Shown: piece by piece, positions 15,224 to 23,415 of the stretch
Layout: each line of letters starts with the position of its first letter
Numbering within the stretch: position 1 is the first letter of the stretch
DNA from: Aquamicrobium sp. LC103
Lineage (GTDB): Bacteria; Pseudomonadota; Alphaproteobacteria; Rhizobiales; Rhizobiaceae
Assembly: GCF_001014615.2 (NCBI RefSeq)
Contig: NZ_LBCQ02000017.1
Span: 1-64,000 of the forward strand
Direction of reading: 5' to 3'
Length of the DNA: 64,000 bases
Made by a program: the position numbers and the translations under genes
The notes under the pieces: model-generated
Seen by the model: only the letters and a program-made list of their open reading frames with translations
Told to the model about the DNA's origin: nothing
Database searches by the model: none

Positions 15224-16990
15224 CTATCGTCCAAGCCCCCTGCGCTTGAGCAATTCGGACGCCGTGATCACCAGGATGACCATGATGATAAGAATGGTCG
15301 AAACGGCCGCCAAGGTCGGCTCCACGCTGTGGTGCGCTTCGGTCCACATCCGCTTCGGCAGCGTCGTCGAGAGGCCCGGGCTGATGAACAGCGCTACGGT
15401 CACTTCGTCGAACGAGCGAACGAAGGCAAAGAGGAACGAGGTGACGAAGCCAACCTTGATCATCGGCAGGGTGATAAGCCGGAACGTGGTGAGTGGAGTT
15501 GCTCCCAGCGTCCAAGCAGCTTGATCGAGGCGCTGGTCATAGATCGAGAGCGTCGCGATCATGGTCAGCACGACATAGGGCACCGCAAATACGGTGTGGC
15601 CGATGACGAGGCCGATATCGGTGCCGACGAGCCCGATGGAGGAGAAATAATAGAACAGCGACAGCGCTACGATGATGTTGGGCGCAACGATGGGCAGCAG
15701 GATGTAGGGCAGCACGATCGCCTTACCCTTGAACTTGCTGCGTGTGAGCGCAAAGGCTGCCGGCACACCGATAGCAAGCGACGCCGTGGCTGTAACGAGG
15801 GCAACGATGATGGAGCGCACCGTCGCCTCACGCCAGACCGGGCTCGTGAAATAGGCCTCGTACCATTGCAGGGAGAAGCCGCGCGGCGGCCACTCCATGA
15901 ACGAGGAACCGGTAAATGAGACCGGCACGAGGAAGAAGGTCGGAGCGGCCAGAAACAACACGATCAACAGGGTCGGGACCGCCAGAACCCAGCGAAAAGC
16001 ACCTTCCTTGACCTTGCGCTGCGGCAAAGCGCGTCGGATAGCGCGGCTGACCGCCACGGTGGCTGTGCCGAGCGCCGCAGTAATCGAGCGCATTGCCTTG
16101 CCGCTGGCACCACCGGCCTGTTGGGTACCTGAGATCGACGCGATCCCCAGAAGCTTGTCGAAGATCAGAATGATAATGACCGACAGTACGAGCACCATGA
16201 CCGATACGGCTGCCGCCAGGCCCCAATTATAGAGTTCGTCGATCTGCTGGATGATGAGTTGGGCGACCATAGTCTCGCGCGGCGAGCCCAGCAGCGAAGG
16301 CTGCACGAAGATGCCCATCGAAACGATAAAGGTGACAAGCGCGGCCGAAGCCACCCCGGGAAACGAAATCGGAAAGAATACGCGCCAGAACGTGTCGCCT
16401 GGTTCTGCGCCCAGCGTCGCCGCAGCCGAATGCAGATTGCGGTCTATGTTCTGCATCGTTGCGAGCATCGAGAGCACGGCGATCGGCATCAGGGCGTGCA
16501 CCATGCCGATCAACACACTGAACAAATTGAAGAGAAGGTCGGCTGGCACTTCGGTGATGCCGAGGTTCACCATCGTTGAATTGATGACGCCATTGCGACC
16601 CAGCAGCAGCATCCAGGCGAAGGCGCGGACGAGCGCACTGGTCCAGAACGGCAACAGCACGATGATGAGAATGAGATTGGTGCTGCGTCCCTTGCTGGTG
16701 GCCAGGTAATAGGCGACCGGATAGGAGAGCAGCACGGTGAACAGCGTCACCCAGAGCGAGATGCTGAGCGTATTGAGGAATATCGACCAGGTGCGACCGC
16801 CGAGGGCCTGCCGGTAAAAATCGAAGGTCAGGGCGCCCGAGCGGTCGAAGGCACTGATCGCCAGCATCGAAAACAACGGATAAATGAAAAAGATGAAGAG
16901 AAACGCCAGGATCGGCAGCAACAAGATGCCGCCGCTCAGCTTGATACGGAAGGGATTGACGGGTCGGGCCAGCTGATCGACCGCGCTCAT
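15224..16990 (-). CDS. Fused double permease of a spermidine/putrescine-type ABC importer
   Basis: A 588-residue membrane protein equal to a PotB-like and a PotC-like permease joined end to end. Residues 1-290 carry about six membrane segments with an EAA-like loop (AATLGAEPGDTFWRVFFP). After a basic linker near residues 300-325, a second permease carries its own loop (AAWTLGATPLTTFRLITLP). Both halves of the heterodimer therefore come from one chain. It overlaps the ATPase gene by four bases (16987-16990). Similar fusions are known in iron and polyamine-type importers. Confidence 0.9.
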   Translation of the reverse strand: MSAVDQLARPVNPFRIKLSGGILLLPILAFLFIFFIYPLFSMLAISAFDRSGALTFDFYRQALGGRTWSIFLNTLSISLWVTLFTVLLSYPVAYYLATSKGRSTNLILIIVLLPFWTSALVRAFAWMLLLGRNGVINSTMVNLGITEVPADLLFNLFSVLIGMVHALMPIAVLSMLATMQNIDRNLHSAAATLGAEPGDTFWRVFFPISFPGVASAALVTFIVSMGIFVQPSLLGSPRETMVAQLIIQQIDELYNWGLAAAVSVMVLVLSVIIILIFDKLLGIASISGTQQAGGASGKAMRSITAALGTATVAVSRAIRRALPQRKVKEGAFRWVLAVPTLLIVLFLAAPTFFLVPVSFTGSSFMEWPPRGFSLQWYEAYFTSPVWREATVRSIIVALVTATASLAIGVPAAFALTRSKFKGKAIVLPYILLPIVAPNIIVALSLFYYFSSIGLVGTDIGLVIGHTVFAVPYVVLTMIATLSIYDQRLDQAAWTLGATPLTTFRLITLPMIKVGFVTSFLFAFVRSFDEVTVALFISPGLSTTLPKRMWTEAHHSVEPTLAAVSTILIIMVILVITASELLKRRGLGR

Positions 16991-18129
16991 TTGAGGTCGC
17001 TCCCTACAAAGCTAATCGTGTCTGCCGGCCGCCAGGTGAGCTGAACCGATTCGCCCTTCTGGCGCGGCAGGGAGGAGGCGGTGGTGAACTCGACCGCCAC
17101 CACCGTGGTAGCGTCGGCCAGGCGAACGTGATGTTCGGTCATGGTCCCGGTCATGACGCTGTCAGTGACGGTGGCTGACAGGACGTTGAGCCCGGCAGAC
17201 TGTCCGCGGCTGACACTGAGGTTTTGCGGGCGGATCATGCATTGGACCGCTTCGCCCTTGGTAAATTTCGACACGGGGCGAAGGGCCTTGAATGGCGCCT
17301 GTCCATGCTGTTCGACGATGACGAAATCTTCGTCCTCGCCGGCAATTGTGCCCTTGAGAAAGGTAGCACCGCCGAGGAAATCGGCGACGAAGCGGTTGCG
17401 GGGCTGGTGATACAGCTCGGCCGGCGTGCCCAATTGCTCGATGCCCCCATCGCGCATCAGACAGATGCGGTCGGACATCGTCATGGCTTCGCCTTGGTCA
17501 TGCGTGACGTAAAGGACGGTTGCGCCGAGCCGCTTGTGGAGATGCCGAATCTCCATCTGCATCTGGTCGCGCAGCTTCTTGTCGAGGGCGCCGAGGGGTT
17601 CGTCCATCAAGATGATCGAAGGACCGTAAACGGCGCAACGGGCCAAGGCCACACGCTGCTGCTGCCCACCGGAAAGCTCGCGCGGCAGGCGATCCGCCAT
17701 CTTCGACAGTTCAACGATATCGAGTAAGCGCTTTACTTCGCGATCGATCGTCGCATTGTCCAAGCGGCGCATCCGCAACGGGAAAGCCACGTTTTCATAG
17801 ACCGAAAGGTGCGGAAAGAGCGCGTAGTTCTGAAAGACGACGCCGATATCTCGCTTCTGCGGCGGCAGATCGGTGGCAATCCGGCCATCGATCCAGATTT
17901 CCCCGCTGGTCGGCGCCGTGAGCCCGGCGACCATCATGAGAAGCGTGGTCTTACCCGAACCCGAAGGGCCGAGCAGGGTTAGGAATTCGCCATTGCCGAC
18001 TTCGAGGCTCGTCGGTCTCAGCGCCTGCAGTTGACCGTACTGCTTTTTGAGATTGTTGACTCGCAGCTTGGTGGCTCGCAGTGGGGCGGCTCGGGTTCTT
18101 GGCGTTTCAAGCAAAGTATCGACGGCCAT
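16987..18129 (-). CDS. PotA-like ABC ATPase
   Basis: A 380-residue importer ATPase. Walker A is [13 protein letters not shown] near residue 50, the Q-loop is VFQNYALFPH, the signature LSGGQQQR and Walker B ILMDEPLGALD. A C-terminal TOBE-type regulatory domain occupies about residues 290-380. It energises the fused double permease, with which its 3' end overlaps. The RidA gene lies just upstream, ending one base before this gene's start, so the genes are cotranscribed. Confidence 0.92.
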   Translation of the reverse strand: MAVDTLLETPRTRAAPLRATKLRVNNLKKQYGQLQALRPTSLEVGNGEFLTLLGPSGSGKTTLLMMVAGLTAPTSGEIWIDGRIATDLPPQKRDIGVVFQNYALFPHLSVYENVAFPLRMRRLDNATIDREVKRLLDIVELSKMADRLPRELSGGQQQRVALARCAVYGPSIILMDEPLGALDKKLRDQMQMEIRHLHKRLGATVLYVTHDQGEAMTMSDRICLMRDGGIEQLGTPAELYHQPRNRFVADFLGGATFLKGTIAGEDEDFVIVEQHGQAPFKALRPVSKFTKGEAVQCMIRPQNLSVSRGQSAGLNVLSATVTDSVMTGTMTEHHVRLADATTVVAVEFTTASSLPRQKGESVQLTWRPADTISFVGSDLK

Positions 18130-18130
18130 T

Positions 18131-18511
18131 TTACGAGGCTTCCGGGTTGGTGGCCTGCGGCACAGCGGCGGTGACGATGATCTCGATCAGCACGTCCGGC
18201 GCGCCCAGGTCGCATTGTGCAGTGGCCCGTGTCGGCGCGGCGTCGGGGGCGGTCCAGGCGTTCCAAACCTGGTTCATGCGCTCGAAGTCGCGGTCCAGGT
18301 TCTTGATCCAGATCTGCGCGGTCAGCAGGTGCGCCTTATCGGTGCCAGCCTTGGCCAAATAACCCTCGATCTTGGCTAGCGTCTGCCGCGTCTGACCTTC
18401 GATATCCTGGCTGCGATCGTCTGCCGTCATGCCGCCGACGAACACCATACCGTTGTAAACCACCGCCCTACTGCGGCGGATGTCTGTCTCGATGCGCTTG
18501 ATCATGTTCAT
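18131..18511 (-). CDS. RidA-family (YjgF/YER057c/UK114) protein
   Basis: A 126-residue member of the Rid family, trimeric proteins that typically deaminate reactive enamines or imines. Family features are VVYNGMVFVGGMTAD, the QTRQTLAKIEGYL helix and the C-terminal LIEIIVTAA strand. The Arg that precedes this strand in active archetypal RidA appears to be replaced (GAPDVLIEI), so it belongs to another Rid subgroup and imine deaminase activity is not assured. GGGAG precedes the ATG. It sits between the ABC importer and the FAD oxidases, where it could act on an imine product. Confidence 0.88.
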   Translation of the reverse strand: MNMIKRIETDIRRSRAVVYNGMVFVGGMTADDRSQDIEGQTRQTLAKIEGYLAKAGTDKAHLLTAQIWIKNLDRDFERMNQVWNAWTAPDAAPTRATAQCDLGAPDVLIEIIVTAAVPQATNPEAS

Positions 18512-18541
18512 TTTGCTGTCTCCCGAAGTTTCACCGTGCGG

Positions 18542-19906
18542 CTAGAACTGACCCAGCCGGATGGGCTTGATGGGCGGCCTGATGCGGTAATAGCTCACCT
18601 CGTCTTCGCTGACCTTTCGGCCTTCGGCGATGAGCTGGGTGACGGTGAGGCCGCAGAACCGGCCTTGGCATGGCCCCATGCCGCAGCGTCCGAAGGCTTT
18701 GGTCTGGTTGGGACCCTGGCAACCGGCCGCGATATATCCACGAATATTGCCCGCCGACACATTCTCGCAGCGGCACACCACGACGTCGTCCGCCTGGGGT
18801 ATGCGGTTCTCCGCTTTTGGGGCGTAGAGCGCGTCGAGAAACGGCCGCGACTGCGTCAGCTCCTTCAGCTTCGACCAGAGCGGCGCTGCCGCCTGTTCCT
18901 GGTTAGCCAAGACGCCTATCTCGGACGCTACCGCCTGAGCGGCCAGCGCGCCTTGCACTTCGGAGGCTGCCGCACCCACGATGCCGCGGCCGTCGCCTAC
19001 GAGATAAACCTGGGTATCGGCCACCCGACCATAACGGTCGGTCACCGGTTCGAAGCAGTGCTGAGTGCTGTTCCAGCGGTGTTCGGCGCGGATCGACTGG
19101 CTGATCTGGATATTGGGAACGACACCCTGGTGCAGCAGGACCAACGATGCCACCACACGCCGCCGTTTGCCGCGATGAGTGAAGCTCAAAGCTTCGGCCC
19201 GTTCCTCGCCCTCCACCGCGAGATCGGCAGCGCCAGCGAAAAACGGCACTTTGGCCTTACGTATGTCGGCCAATAAACCAAGGCCCTTCTTGAGATCGCG
19301 CCAGCCGCGCAGCGCGCCGCCGATATGCTTGGCGGCACGAAGATAGTCATCTCGCGTCGTGGTATCGACCAGCGCGGCAATCCTAGCGCCGGCGCGCAGA
19401 TACTGTGCGGTCAGCAGGTAAAGCAGTGGTCCGCAGCCGGCCAGCACCACGTCCTGGGACGGAACGGCATGGCTGGTCTTGAGCATTATCTGCGCCGCGC
19501 CGGCTCCCATCACGCCAGGCCGGGTCCATCCCGCAACGGGAAAAGGACGTTCCATGGCACCGCTGGCGACCACGACGAAGCGCGCTTCGAGGCTCTTCGA
19601 CCGCCCTTCGTGTAGATAGAAAACCGCGCCGTCCGTACTGGCTTTCCAGACGCTCGCGCCCGAGCGGTAATCGGTGCCACTGGTACGGAACGCTGCGGCG
19701 AGCTTCGCGCCCTTGCTGTAATCGACACCGAGAACTCTGTTGGCTTCCGCATGCGGCCGCTCGATGGCGCGGTAAATCTGCCCGCCCAGTTGCGCCTGCT
19801 CGTCCAGAAGACAGACGGACAGTCCATGCCGCCGCGCCTCCACAGCTGCCGACATGCCTGCTGGCCCTGCGCCGACAATCGCCAAATCCCAGACTTCGAC
19901 GCTCAT
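18542..19906 (-). CDS. FAD/NAD-dependent oxidoreductase with C-terminal [2Fe-2S] domain (HcnB/OoxA-like)
   Basis: A 454-residue flavoprotein. The N-terminal dinucleotide-binding motif is IVGAGPAGMSAAVEA. A second nucleotide motif and the FAD motif VYLVGDGRGI occur near residue 300. The C-terminus holds a BFD-like cluster domain with cysteines in CRCEN and CGMGPCQGRFC. This is the large subunit type of hydrogen cyanide synthase, octopine/nopaline oxidase and D-hydroxyproline dehydrogenase complexes. The next two genes encode the matching small [2Fe-2S] and DAO-type subunits. Its start overlaps the small-subunit gene by four bases. Confidence 0.9.
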   Translation of the reverse strand: MSVEVWDLAIVGAGPAGMSAAVEARRHGLSVCLLDEQAQLGGQIYRAIERPHAEANRVLGVDYSKGAKLAAAFRTSGTDYRSGASVWKASTDGAVFYLHEGRSKSLEARFVVVASGAMERPFPVAGWTRPGVMGAGAAQIMLKTSHAVPSQDVVLAGCGPLLYLLTAQYLRAGARIAALVDTTTRDDYLRAAKHIGGALRGWRDLKKGLGLLADIRKAKVPFFAGAADLAVEGEERAEALSFTHRGKRRRVVASLVLLHQGVVPNIQISQSIRAEHRWNSTQHCFEPVTDRYGRVADTQVYLVGDGRGIVGAAASEVQGALAAQAVASEIGVLANQEQAAAPLWSKLKELTQSRPFLDALYAPKAENRIPQADDVVVCRCENVSAGNIRGYIAAGCQGPNQTKAFGRCGMGPCQGRFCGLTVTQLIAEGRKVSEDEVSYYRIRPPIKPIRLGQF

Positions 19907-20235
19907 GCTGGCACTCCTTCATCTGCCGGCGCCAGCAGCGCTGCCCCATCCTGACGACTGACTTGCATGCCGTCCTTCACCTCAACCAGACAGCTTTGCA
20001 CCGACACCTGTCCGTCGATCAGCATCAGGCATTCGAAACAGACGCCCATCATGCAAAACGGCGCCCGCTTGTCCTGCGAGACGGGATTGAGCCGCGTGTA
20101 GTCGATACCGGCCAGCAACAAGGCCGCGGCGACGCTCACGCCGGCGGGCACCACTAGGGGCGCTCCCTCGAAATGAATGGTGACGGTCTGTCGCGAGGTG
20201 CCAGCCATGGTTGCGAAAATCGGCTCAGTGCGCAT
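19903..20235 (-). CDS. Small (2Fe-2S)-binding oxidase subunit (HcnA/OoxC-like)
   Basis: A 110-residue plant-type ferredoxin-like subunit. Four cysteines lie in APFCMMGVCFECLM and SVQSCL, as in the small subunit of opine and D-hydroxyproline oxidases. The start at ATG 20235 follows GGGGAAAACCT. A longer open frame would run into the upstream gene, which this one overlaps by 11 bases. It should pass electrons between the two flavin subunits, both encoded next to it. Confidence 0.88.
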   Translation of the reverse strand: MRTEPIFATMAGTSRQTVTIHFEGAPLVVPAGVSVAAALLLAGIDYTRLNPVSQDKRAPFCMMGVCFECLMLIDGQVSVQSCLVEVKDGMQVSRQDGAALLAPADEGVPA

Positions 20236-21364
20236 AGGTTTTCCCCACCGCTTCCGCGGTAAAGCGCCCGCCGCGGAAAACCTCGAAGCCTTGCGGAACA
20301 GCGGCGAGGCCCGAAACCCAGGGGCCAATAATCAGGCTGTGGACCGAGGCCAGCGTCACACCGCTATGGCTGGTGACCACATAAGCACCGGGGCAGGCAG
20401 TGGATGCCTCATAGATGGGAAATCCGTCATTGGTCATGACGCGCAGCGCCCCCCAGGCGCGGACGAGCGTCGCATCGGACAGGAACGGAAAAGTCTGTAC
20501 GGCACGCCGCGCCAACCATTCGATGCCAACAGGAGTACTGCGATCGTCGAGTCCCGTGTCTTCGCTGGTAGAGCCAATCTGGATGCTGCCTTCATCCGTC
20601 TGACGCAGCTTGTTGGTCGGATAGCGCAGAAAAGGCTTGAGGCGTTCGGTTACCAGGACTTGGCCTTTTTCAGGAAACACGGGAGCGTGCAGTCCGATGC
20701 GCGGTGCGAGGCTGGCATTACCAAGCCCCGCGGCCAGCACCAGACGTTCGCCACTCCAACTACGACCATCGCGAGCCGTCACGGTGAAGTCAGCGCGATC
20801 ATCGTCATTGAACTGAGCATCGACGACATCCACACTGCTGACGATCCGGCCACCATGCTTGGCGATTCCGGCATGCAGCGCATGGAGAAGCTTCAGCGGA
20901 TTTGCGTGGCCGTCGAGGGGGCAGAAGCTGCCGCCGACAACATCTGCGCCGAGCCCCGACAGGTGCTGCCGCAGCTCATCGGGCTGCATCATGCGGAACG
21001 GAATGCCGCCGGCTTCCTGATCAATCCGCGCCAAGAGCTTCTGACGGGCGATGACATCTTTTTCGCTGAAGCCGAGCCAGAAACCACCGGGCTGACGGAG
21101 CCCCACATCGATGCCCGTCAGTCCCAGGAGCTCGTTGCTGAGCTCCGGCCAACGCTGCACCGCTTCGCGGCTCCAGGTGGCATAGCGGATCTGATTGCCA
21201 CCCTTGCTGTGAAGCCATACCAAACCGAAATTGCCGCGAGAGGCGCGAAATGCAACGTCGCCTTGGTCAAGGAGCAGTATCGGTACATTGGCACGGGCAG
21301 CGCCATACGCGATCGCCGCCCCAACTAGACCCCCACCGACGACGATGAGCTTTTCTCGTTCCAA
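20225..21364 (-). CDS. DAO-type FAD oxidoreductase (OoxB/HcnC-like catalytic subunit)
   Basis: About 379 residues of the D-amino-acid-oxidase superfamily. The N-terminal motif is LIVVGGGLVGAAIAYG, and the C-terminus carries the SHSGVTLA and GPWVSGL segments typical of glycine/D-amino-acid oxidases. It would oxidise the secondary amine or imino acid substrate. The start is uncertain: TTG 21364 has GGA five bases upstream and gives the normal family N-terminus; TTG 21392-21394 would add ten residues. It is the first gene of the minus-strand module, downstream of a gap with two inverted repeats. Confidence 0.85.
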   Translation of the reverse strand: MEREKLIVVGGGLVGAAIAYGAARANVPILLLDQGDVAFRASRGNFGLVWLHSKGGNQIRYATWSREAVQRWPELSNELLGLTGIDVGLRQPGGFWLGFSEKDVIARQKLLARIDQEAGGIPFRMMQPDELRQHLSGLGADVVGGSFCPLDGHANPLKLLHALHAGIAKHGGRIVSSVDVVDAQFNDDDRADFTVTARDGRSWSGERLVLAAGLGNASLAPRIGLHAPVFPEKGQVLVTERLKPFLRYPTNKLRQTDEGSIQIGSTSEDTGLDDRSTPVGIEWLARRAVQTFPFLSDATLVRAWGALRVMTNDGFPIYEASTACPGAYVVTSHSGVTLASVHSLIIGPWVSGLAAVPQGFEVFRGGRFTAEAVGKTYAH

Positions 21365-21433
21365 ATCATTCCACGAAGCCCTGCATGACGCCAAGCATCA
21401 CGACCTCGCCCCCTTCTTAGGCAACATCAACCA

Positions 21434-21515
21434 CTTGCCCAATGATCGGGCAAGAAAAGCCTATGAGGGGGTTCTAATGGTTGCAAATAAAAATACGTAT
21501 GAGGTTCATGCAACC
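21434..21515. promoter_or_regulatory. Promoter region with two inverted repeats for the oxidase-ABC module
   Basis: CTTGCCC (21434-21440) and GGGCAAG (21448-21454) are perfect arms seven bases apart. A second pair, GGTTGCA (21479-21485) and TGCAACC (21509-21515), lies further from the gene. The gap separates the oxidase module from the ohrR stop codon, so these sites most likely regulate the module. The LysR protein at its far end is the candidate regulator. Confidence 0.5.
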
Positions 21516-21595
21516 AGGATATGGTGGTGCCGAGAACTGTTCATGATCATGCTCGCCTTCGTCGATCAGTTGCGCCGTTTCGGCAGACTATCTGA

Positions 21596-22042
21596 TCAGG
21601 CGGTCACTTCGCCCTCGGTCGTCAGGGCGGCACGCAGGCGACGAATCTCTCGATTGAGGGCGATCATCTCTGGTGCCGTCATGCCAGCTTTGGCGAATAG
21701 CGCCTCGCCGAGACAGCGGCTCTGTTCGCTGAGCGCCTTGCCCTGATCGGTCAGGTTGACCCGAACGCTGCGTTCATCCTCGGCGCTGCGAGTGCGGCGC
21801 ACGAGTGACGCGGCTTCCAATCGCTTGACCAGAGGGGTGATCGTGCTCGGCTCAAGGTCGAGCCGGGCTGCGATTGCGCTGATACTCCGTCCATCCCTCT
21901 CCCACAGGGCGTTCAGCACGAGATACTGCGGATAGGTGATGCCAAGCCCATCGAGCAGCCGCCTGTAGAGCCGGCTGACCGCCAGGGACGTGGAATAGAG
22001 CGAGAAACAAAGTTGGTCCTCGAGGGGGATGTTTTGGGTCAT
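21596..22042 (-). CDS. ohrR: OhrR, organic-peroxide-sensing MarR repressor
   Basis: About 148 residues. The reactive Cys sits in the hallmark DQLCFSLYSTSLAVSRLYR segment, and the MarR winged helix includes LDLEPSTITPLVKRLE. Oxidation of this Cys by organic hydroperoxides releases DNA. ATG 22042 is chosen because it places the Cys at the usual position; upstream codons in the same frame are not family-like. It is divergent from ohr, with OhrR-box palindromes between. Confidence 0.92.
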   Translation of the reverse strand: MTQNIPLEDQLCFSLYSTSLAVSRLYRRLLDGLGITYPQYLVLNALWERDGRSISAIAARLDLEPSTITPLVKRLEAASLVRRTRSAEDERSVRVNLTDQGKALSEQSRCLGEALFAKAGMTAPEMIALNREIRRLRAALTTEGEVTA

Positions 22043-22120
22043 GACTCTGCATATCACGCAATTGTTTATCGCGGCAAATAAAAAGCTGGACAGCCCGCTC
22101 ACAACGCGCTAGGCACACGA

Positions 22121-22147
22121 TTATCGCGATAATGATTTTCGCGATAT
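22121..22147. promoter_or_regulatory. OhrR operator upstream of ohr
   Basis: TTATCGCGATAA (22121-22132) is a perfect 12-base palindrome, followed by the related TTCGCGATATC (22137-22147). A partial copy (TTATCGCGG, around 22067-22075) lies nearer ohrR. These fit OhrR binding sites and would control both divergent genes. Confidence 0.65.
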
Positions 22148-22166
22148 CAATCCAAGGAGACCGCCG

Positions 22167-22589
22167 ATGCCCGTCAATGTTCTGTACAGCACCAAAGCAA
22201 CGTCCACCGGTGGCCGCGATGGCAAGTCGCGGATCGAAGGCGGAAGGGAGATTTCGCTGTCCACGCCGAAAGAGTTGGGTGGTAGCGGGGGAGACGGCGC
22301 AAATCCCGAACAGCTCTTTGCTGCCGGCTATTCGGCTTGCTTCCTCGGGGCGCTCAAAGCGGTTGGTTCCCAAATAAAGGTCAAGGTTCCGCAAGATGCC
22401 GCGGTCACCGCGACTGTCGGGATCGGGCCTCGCAGCGAGGGGGGCTTCGGCATCACAGCCGCGCTGGCGATTAGCCTGCCAGGCCTTGCCCGCGAAGACG
22501 CTGAGCGGCTGGTCGAGGCCGCGCATCAGACATGCCCTTACTCCAACGCGACCCGCAACAACCTCAATGTCGAACTGACGCTCGTCTGA
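22167..22589 (+). CDS. ohr: Organic hydroperoxide resistance protein Ohr
   Basis: A 140-residue Ohr/OsmC thiol peroxidase that reduces organic hydroperoxides, using lipoylated partners in known members. The peroxidatic Cys lies in [10 protein letters not shown] and the resolving Cys in [13 protein letters not shown]. The N-terminal [15 protein letters not shown] is typical Ohr. AAGGAG precedes the ATG. Divergent ohrR and the palindromes between them show standard peroxide-induced control. Confidence 0.94.
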   Translation: MPVNVLYSTKATSTGGRDGKSRIEGGREISLSTPKELGGSGGDGANPEQLFAAGYSACFLGALKAVGSQIKVKVPQDAAVTATVGIGPRSEGGFGITAALAISLPGLAREDAERLVEAAHQTCPYSNATRNNLNVELTLV

Positions 22590-22650
22590 GTTCTGATCTC
22601 GCCAATGCCCTACACTTCGGGTCGCCCTGGGGCTGCGGAAAGGAATCGAA

Positions 22651-23142
22651 ATGTTTGGAATAACGCCACTCGGCTGGCTGCACACGCTGGGCAGCCTGCC
22701 CGCCATTCCCGCCGCCACCTATATGCTTATCCGCCATGGCCGGATAACACCGCGCTCGATCGCCGGGCGGATCTACTTCGTCAGCATGGTGATCGGCGGG
22801 CTCACGGTTTTCCTGGTGTCTACCGCACCTGAAAGCCCGATTATCGGAGCGGCCGCCCTGTTGGTTCTTTTTGCCGGCTACACGGTCGGACGGATCACGA
22901 TCTTGGGCCGCGTGCGCTGGTATCTGGAAACCTTTCTCCTGACCATCACGGTTTTCCTGCTGATGGTTCCGACGGTCTCCGAAATATTGCGCCGCGTTCC
23001 CGATGGCCACCCGATCGCGGCCGACCCGGACTCTCCCATTCTGAAGGGGGTGCTCGCGAGTCTCGTGGCAATGCTGGTTTTCGGTCTTGCCGCGCAGTTC
23101 ATCTACCTTTTCAAGTTCAAGGTCGGCCAGACAGCACGATGA
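22651..23142 (+). CDS. Integral membrane protein of unknown function
   Basis: A 163-residue protein with about four to five membrane segments (near residues 6-26, 38-58, 66-84, 90-110 and 134-155). A Gly/Pro-rich loop RRVPDGHPIAADPDSP sits between the last two. No catalytic motif is recognised; it resembles DUF2306-type small membrane proteins only in general layout. It begins 61 bases after ohr on the same strand and may be cotranscribed with it. The start at 22651 is preceded by GGAA. Confidence 0.65.
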   Translation: MFGITPLGWLHTLGSLPAIPAATYMLIRHGRITPRSIAGRIYFVSMVIGGLTVFLVSTAPESPIIGAAALLVLFAGYTVGRITILGRVRWYLETFLLTITVFLLMVPTVSEILRRVPDGHPIAADPDSPILKGVLASLVAMLVFGLAAQFIYLFKFKVGQTAR

Positions 23143-23415
23143 AGGCCGGCGTCGCGATTAGCGACGTCGACGAGGCGGTCCATTGGTATCGCATTGAGCC
23201 GATCACCGACTAGCCACAGCACGGGGCAAGCTTGCTGCGGACGAGGCGTCATAGTCGGAGCTTCCTCATGCTTATCGTAGCGAACATCCTCACGCGCCTC
23301 GCTGAAGAATGCGCGGAAGCGGGCAGAGCGTGTCGAAAGCGTTTAGCTTCGGCGCCGATGGGATCCAGCCGGGCCATCCGGCAGACCTCCCCTTCCCTAT
23401 CTATGACTTCACCGA
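23143..23415. other. Gap with short coding-like scraps
   Basis: ATG 23140 opens a 24-codon frame whose VAISDVDEAVHWYR resembles the first strand and helix of glyoxalase-fold proteins, then stops. Further right a frame reading HPADLPFPIYDFTDQKR ends inside the 3' end of the opposing gene. Both look like debris; no intact gene is present. Confidence 0.25.

Noticed and set aside
20177-21328. 383-codon plus-strand open frame
   Set aside because: Antisense to the DAO-type oxidase subunit; no recognisable motif.
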